Assembly: GCA_963693285.1 (NCBI GenBank)
Contig: OY848920.1
Location: 1,997,135 to 2,061,134, forward strand
Reading direction: 5' to 3'
Length of the DNA: 64,000 nucleotides
From: Xestospongia muta
Lineage: Eukaryota > Porifera > Demospongiae > Haplosclerida > Petrosiidae
The translations under genes and the position numbers were made by a program. The notes beneath the pieces were generated by a model that was given only the letters and a program-made list of their open reading frames with translations, had not been told where the DNA came from and made no database searches. Below, piece by piece: positions 61,399-64,000 of this stretch. The stretch's first letter is position 1, and each line of letters begins with the position of its first letter.

Positions 61399-62688
61399 AT
61401 GTTGAAGTATCCAAATTTGGGAATTCTTTTCCTCTTGTATGGTACAGCTTTAGCAGTTAATGAAACTACTTACAATGCTACTACTGAAGTTGTTAATGTT
61501 AATGTCTACCCTGCTTCAGCATTTAAATACGATCATGATCTCTCCAGTTTCATTGACAAAGTATTGAAGACATTATCTCCTCTTGTTGTTGACAGCAATA
61601 TGTGTATAGAAGAGCAGTACAATGATAAAGGTTATAAATTTTATCCATTGCTTCGGTGTATTGAGATATCAGACAAGTTTTGTGTTAACTTTGAGCCTTC
61701 CAATGTACTATTGGGACAGTTAGAAGAGATCTCCCAGTTTCTAAACAAGTATGAGTCGTCTTTTGACAATTGCTCTCAGGTCTTCAAAAAAAACAGTTCT
61801 GCTTTGTCTGGGTACTACAGATTGCGAGCTCCTAATAGTTCCTTAATCTCTGTGTACTGTGATTTTAATGCTTTCAACAATTGCTCTGAAATCTTTGAAT
61901 ATGCCAGAGTTCCATCAGGTTATTACACAATACAAGCTCCTAATGGTTCTCTTATATCAGTCTATTGTGATATGGAGGGTAGTAACTGTGATGGTAAGGG
62001 AGGTTGGATGAGAGTAGGTTACCTCAATATGAGTGAACCTAATGCTACCTGTCCTCCTGGTTTGACACAAAGACAATATAATAACATTGATCATGATGTG
62101 TGTGGTCATCCAAACTTAGGTGCGTTTAGCCATACATTCTTCGTAACTCAAGGAATCCATTACAGTAAGGTTTGTGGTCAACTTAGAGGGTACCAATATC
62201 GAGCTCCTGATGCATTTGGCCTCAATGGAATTAGAACTAACAACATTGACTCCTGTTATGTTGATGGTATTTCTATTACATATGGTAGTAGTCCACGTAA
62301 ACATATTTGGACATATGCATGTGGTATAACTTCTGATAATGTACCCTTTCCAGGTTTTTGTTGTCCATGTAATAGTGATAATACTGAAGCACTTGGAAAT
62401 AAACCAAACTTAGTAGAACATGACTATTATTGTGAATCAGCCATTCCTCCTTATGTAAGTGGAAATACACATAGATGGCAACATGTCTTATATGTCAATG
62501 ATACATTATGGGATGGACAACAATGTGATGGAAATGAAGGACCATGTTGTACTAACCCTAAGATGCCATGGTTTATAAAGACTCTTAATGTGACTACCAA
62601 TGAAGATATTGAACTAAGGGTGTGTGGAAATGAAGATTATCCTGATGAAGATACTCCCTTGGATTTTATTGAGCTTTACATTCGATAA
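61399..62688 (+). CDS. secreted fibrinogen-like modular protein, member 6
   Basis: Single exon, 429 residues, the closest relative of member 5: the first 200 residues differ at few positions. Layout: leader MLKYPNLGILFLLYGTALAV, head with FKYDHDLSSFIDKVLKTL, two fibrinogen-like modules, GWMRVGYLNMSEPNATCPPG and the C-terminal domain. Differences cluster in the middle of that domain: YRAPDAFGLNGIRTNNIDSC is longer than in member 5, and EALGNKPNLVEHDYYC differs. This clustering in one loop is compatible with diversification of a binding surface or conversion from another member. Start chosen at ATG 61399; the upstream GTG codon is not used. Intact. Confidence 0.82.
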   Translation: MLKYPNLGILFLLYGTALAVNETTYNATTEVVNVNVYPASAFKYDHDLSSFIDKVLKTLSPLVVDSNMCIEEQYNDKGYKFYPLLRCIEISDKFCVNFEPSNVLLGQLEEISQFLNKYESSFDNCSQVFKKNSSALSGYYRLRAPNSSLISVYCDFNAFNNCSEIFEYARVPSGYYTIQAPNGSLISVYCDMEGSNCDGKGGWMRVGYLNMSEPNATCPPGLTQRQYNNIDHDVCGHPNLGAFSHTFFVTQGIHYSKVCGQLRGYQYRAPDAFGLNGIRTNNIDSCYVDGISITYGSSPRKHIWTYACGITSDNVPFPGFCCPCNSDNTEALGNKPNLVEHDYYCESAIPPYVSGNTHRWQHVLYVNDTLWDGQQCDGNEGPCCTNPKMPWFIKTLNVTTNEDIELRVCGNEDYPDEDTPLDFIELYIR

Positions 62689-63278
62689 TTGCTTTACTTT
62701 TTCCATTAAAAGAGTATTCAACTAATATGTATACACTTGGTACTTAATATAGACATCATTTGTTGAAATTGTATTAACTGGCTGTCATCTTATAAAACCT
62801 GAAACCATTTAACTTTACTAAATGTTCATACAATTTGCAATGAAATTCCTTTTTTGTTGTTGTGACTAACAATTTTTGACTTTATATAAACATTGATGTT
62901 TAATTTATAATAGTACTGCTGATGCAACAAGTAGGTGTGGTCAAATACAAGTGTGTTAAACTAATTTTTAAAGTTTTTTTGTTTACTTGCTTTTTTTCTT
63001 AATAGTCTTTGATATATTATCAATATTAATTTTTACACCTTCTGATATGTCCATGTACTGTTAAAAGTCTTTGCGAAGACAAAACGTCAATACAAAGTCT
63101 ATAATATTGCTCACCTTTTCATTCTTTATTCTTTTGCCAGTCTTAATATTTAACAAGAATAATTACATATGACAAAGATATGGTAGTATCATGACATTCT
63201 CTTCACTATATATAACAATATTGAAGGGCATATTTGTTATCCTTCTATGTCTACTTAAAGAGTTTGAAGGGCTAGATG
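62689..63278. other. 3' flank of member 6, duplicate of 59684-60200 plus 60700
   Basis: Nearly identical to the flank of member 5. About 500 bp present in unit 1 (60213-60710, including the gene fragment at 60343) is missing here. Confidence 0.7.
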
Positions 63279-63434
63279 TCAACTACTGCTGCTACCACTG
63301 TTAGTACCTTTAGCTCTAGATTCTCCATGACTTTCACCTTGTGATTGTTGATGTCCTCCTTGAAGGGTTGAACTTTTTAGAGAGGATCTTCATAATTCAC
63401 ACATCTTTGAACTAGAGTTCTCTGAATCAGCCAT
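63279..63434 (-). pseudogene. second copy of the MADSENSSSK... remnant
   Basis: Same as 60759-60914 with the identical in-frame TGA. It was copied along with the segmental duplication. Confidence 0.35.
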
Positions 63435-63899
63435 AATCTATAATCTCTTGGTGAACACACACAATGATTAACAATGCACTTGTTTTTTGTCTATGCACAA
63501 TGAATTTTTATTATGTAATTATTGTAATAACATGGCCTTTAAAATGTGAGCATGTATGTTATTGAAGGTATTGCTTCCTGATTATTGGTCATATTGTAAA
63601 GTAAGTTGATATTGTATGGTAGGTGTTGTCTTATTGAAATGGTATGGTCACTTAATTTTCTTTATCTCAAGTTGAATTAATTTGATACCATTAGCTTATG
63701 TTGTCTAAGATCAATATTAGTTTTAACAGTTTAGTTATGATAGTACATTAGCAATCAAAACAATTTATGATTGCTTTATTGCATTAAATAATTTTGCTAA
63801 ATGCAACTGTAAATCAACCAATCATCTTTTACATTACAGTGATATACAATCAGTAGAAGGAAAAGCATAATAGAGTCCAACAACAAGGTCGACGTAAAT

Positions 63900-64000
63900 A
63901 TGTTGAAGTATCCAAATTTTGGAATTCTTTTCCTCTTGTATGGCACAGCTTTAGCAGCTAATGATACTACTTACAATGCTACTACTGAAATCATTAATGT
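63900..64000 (+). CDS. start of fibrinogen-like family member 7 (cut by the window end)
   Basis: ATG at 63900 opens MLKYPNFGILFLLYGTALAA and then NDTTYNATTEIIN, closely matching members 5 and 6, including the upstream acceptor-like TTACATTACAG. The rest lies outside the window. Confidence 0.85.
   Translation, partial: MLKYPNFGILFLLYGTALAANDTTYNATTEIIN

Larger units (their letters stand above)
57712..64000 (+). repeat. tandem segmental duplication carrying fibrinogen-like genes
   Basis: Unit 1 57712-61034, unit 2 61035-63539, unit 3 63540 to the window end. Each begins AAAATGTGAGC(G/A)TGTATGT followed by ATTGAAGGTATTGCTTCC and continues through the same upstream region into a gene starting MLKYPN. 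The 3' flanks (59690-60200 and 62695-63220) and the block 60700-61020 / 63220-63540 are nearly identical, pointing to recent duplication. Confidence 0.9.

Overview
The window looks like nuclear DNA of a demosponge, most likely Amphimedon or a close relative. The evidence is AT-rich sequence, many introns of only about 44-60 bp with GT..AG ends, large families of Death-fold proteins, IgGFc-binding/Calx-beta and fibrinogen-like extracellular proteins, and many short non-autonomous transposons. Species is inferred from gene content; I could not run a search.

Region 1 (1-5.6 kb) holds type I membrane proteins: the tail of one gene, a broken copy, and a complete-looking gene (2270-5346) with an IgGFc-binding-protein N-terminal domain, Calx-beta, ten exact 51-bp coding repeats and a transmembrane helix. 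Region 2 (5.6-19.5 kb) holds three tandem Death-domain genes. The two outer ones have the order Death, two CARD-like helical units, a 225-residue sponge-type domain, coiled coil and NLR-type LRRs, with no NACHT ATPase. The middle one keeps the Death domain but ends in an unrelated basic coiled-coil domain. In two of the three, the fourth exon is broken by different lesions. Almost every internal exon is phase 1-1, so skipping it keeps the frame.

Region 3 (20-34 kb) has two adaptor-like genes that share a C-terminal Cys/His domain but carry different death folds: CARD on the minus strand and Death on the plus strand. The Death version has a CRE and two kappaB-type sites just upstream. They are interleaved with four single-exon secreted proteins that have fibrinogen-like modules, the fourth a pseudogene. 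Region 4 (34-50 kb) is repeat-rich. It holds a CDC5L pseudogene, a small Cys-rich membrane protein, three tandem 1-kb repeats, a piggyBac transposase remnant, a rearranged inverted duplication flanking an ARV1-like exon, a GC-rich hairpin and a tRNA-like repeat.

Region 5 (50.8-55.4 kb) holds the 5' seven exons of CDC5L (PRP19-complex splicing factor), apparently cut off after about 282 codons. Region 6 (55.5-64 kb) has a TTAA-flanked piggyBac-type MITE and then a tandem segmental duplication carrying two complete fibrinogen-like genes, a truncated start and the beginning of a third.

Together the window reads as an innate-immune or self-recognition neighbourhood: candidate surface and secreted recognition proteins beside intracellular Death-fold/LRR adaptors, evolving by tandem duplication, exon loss and repeat insertion. 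Biological roles are inferred from domains only.
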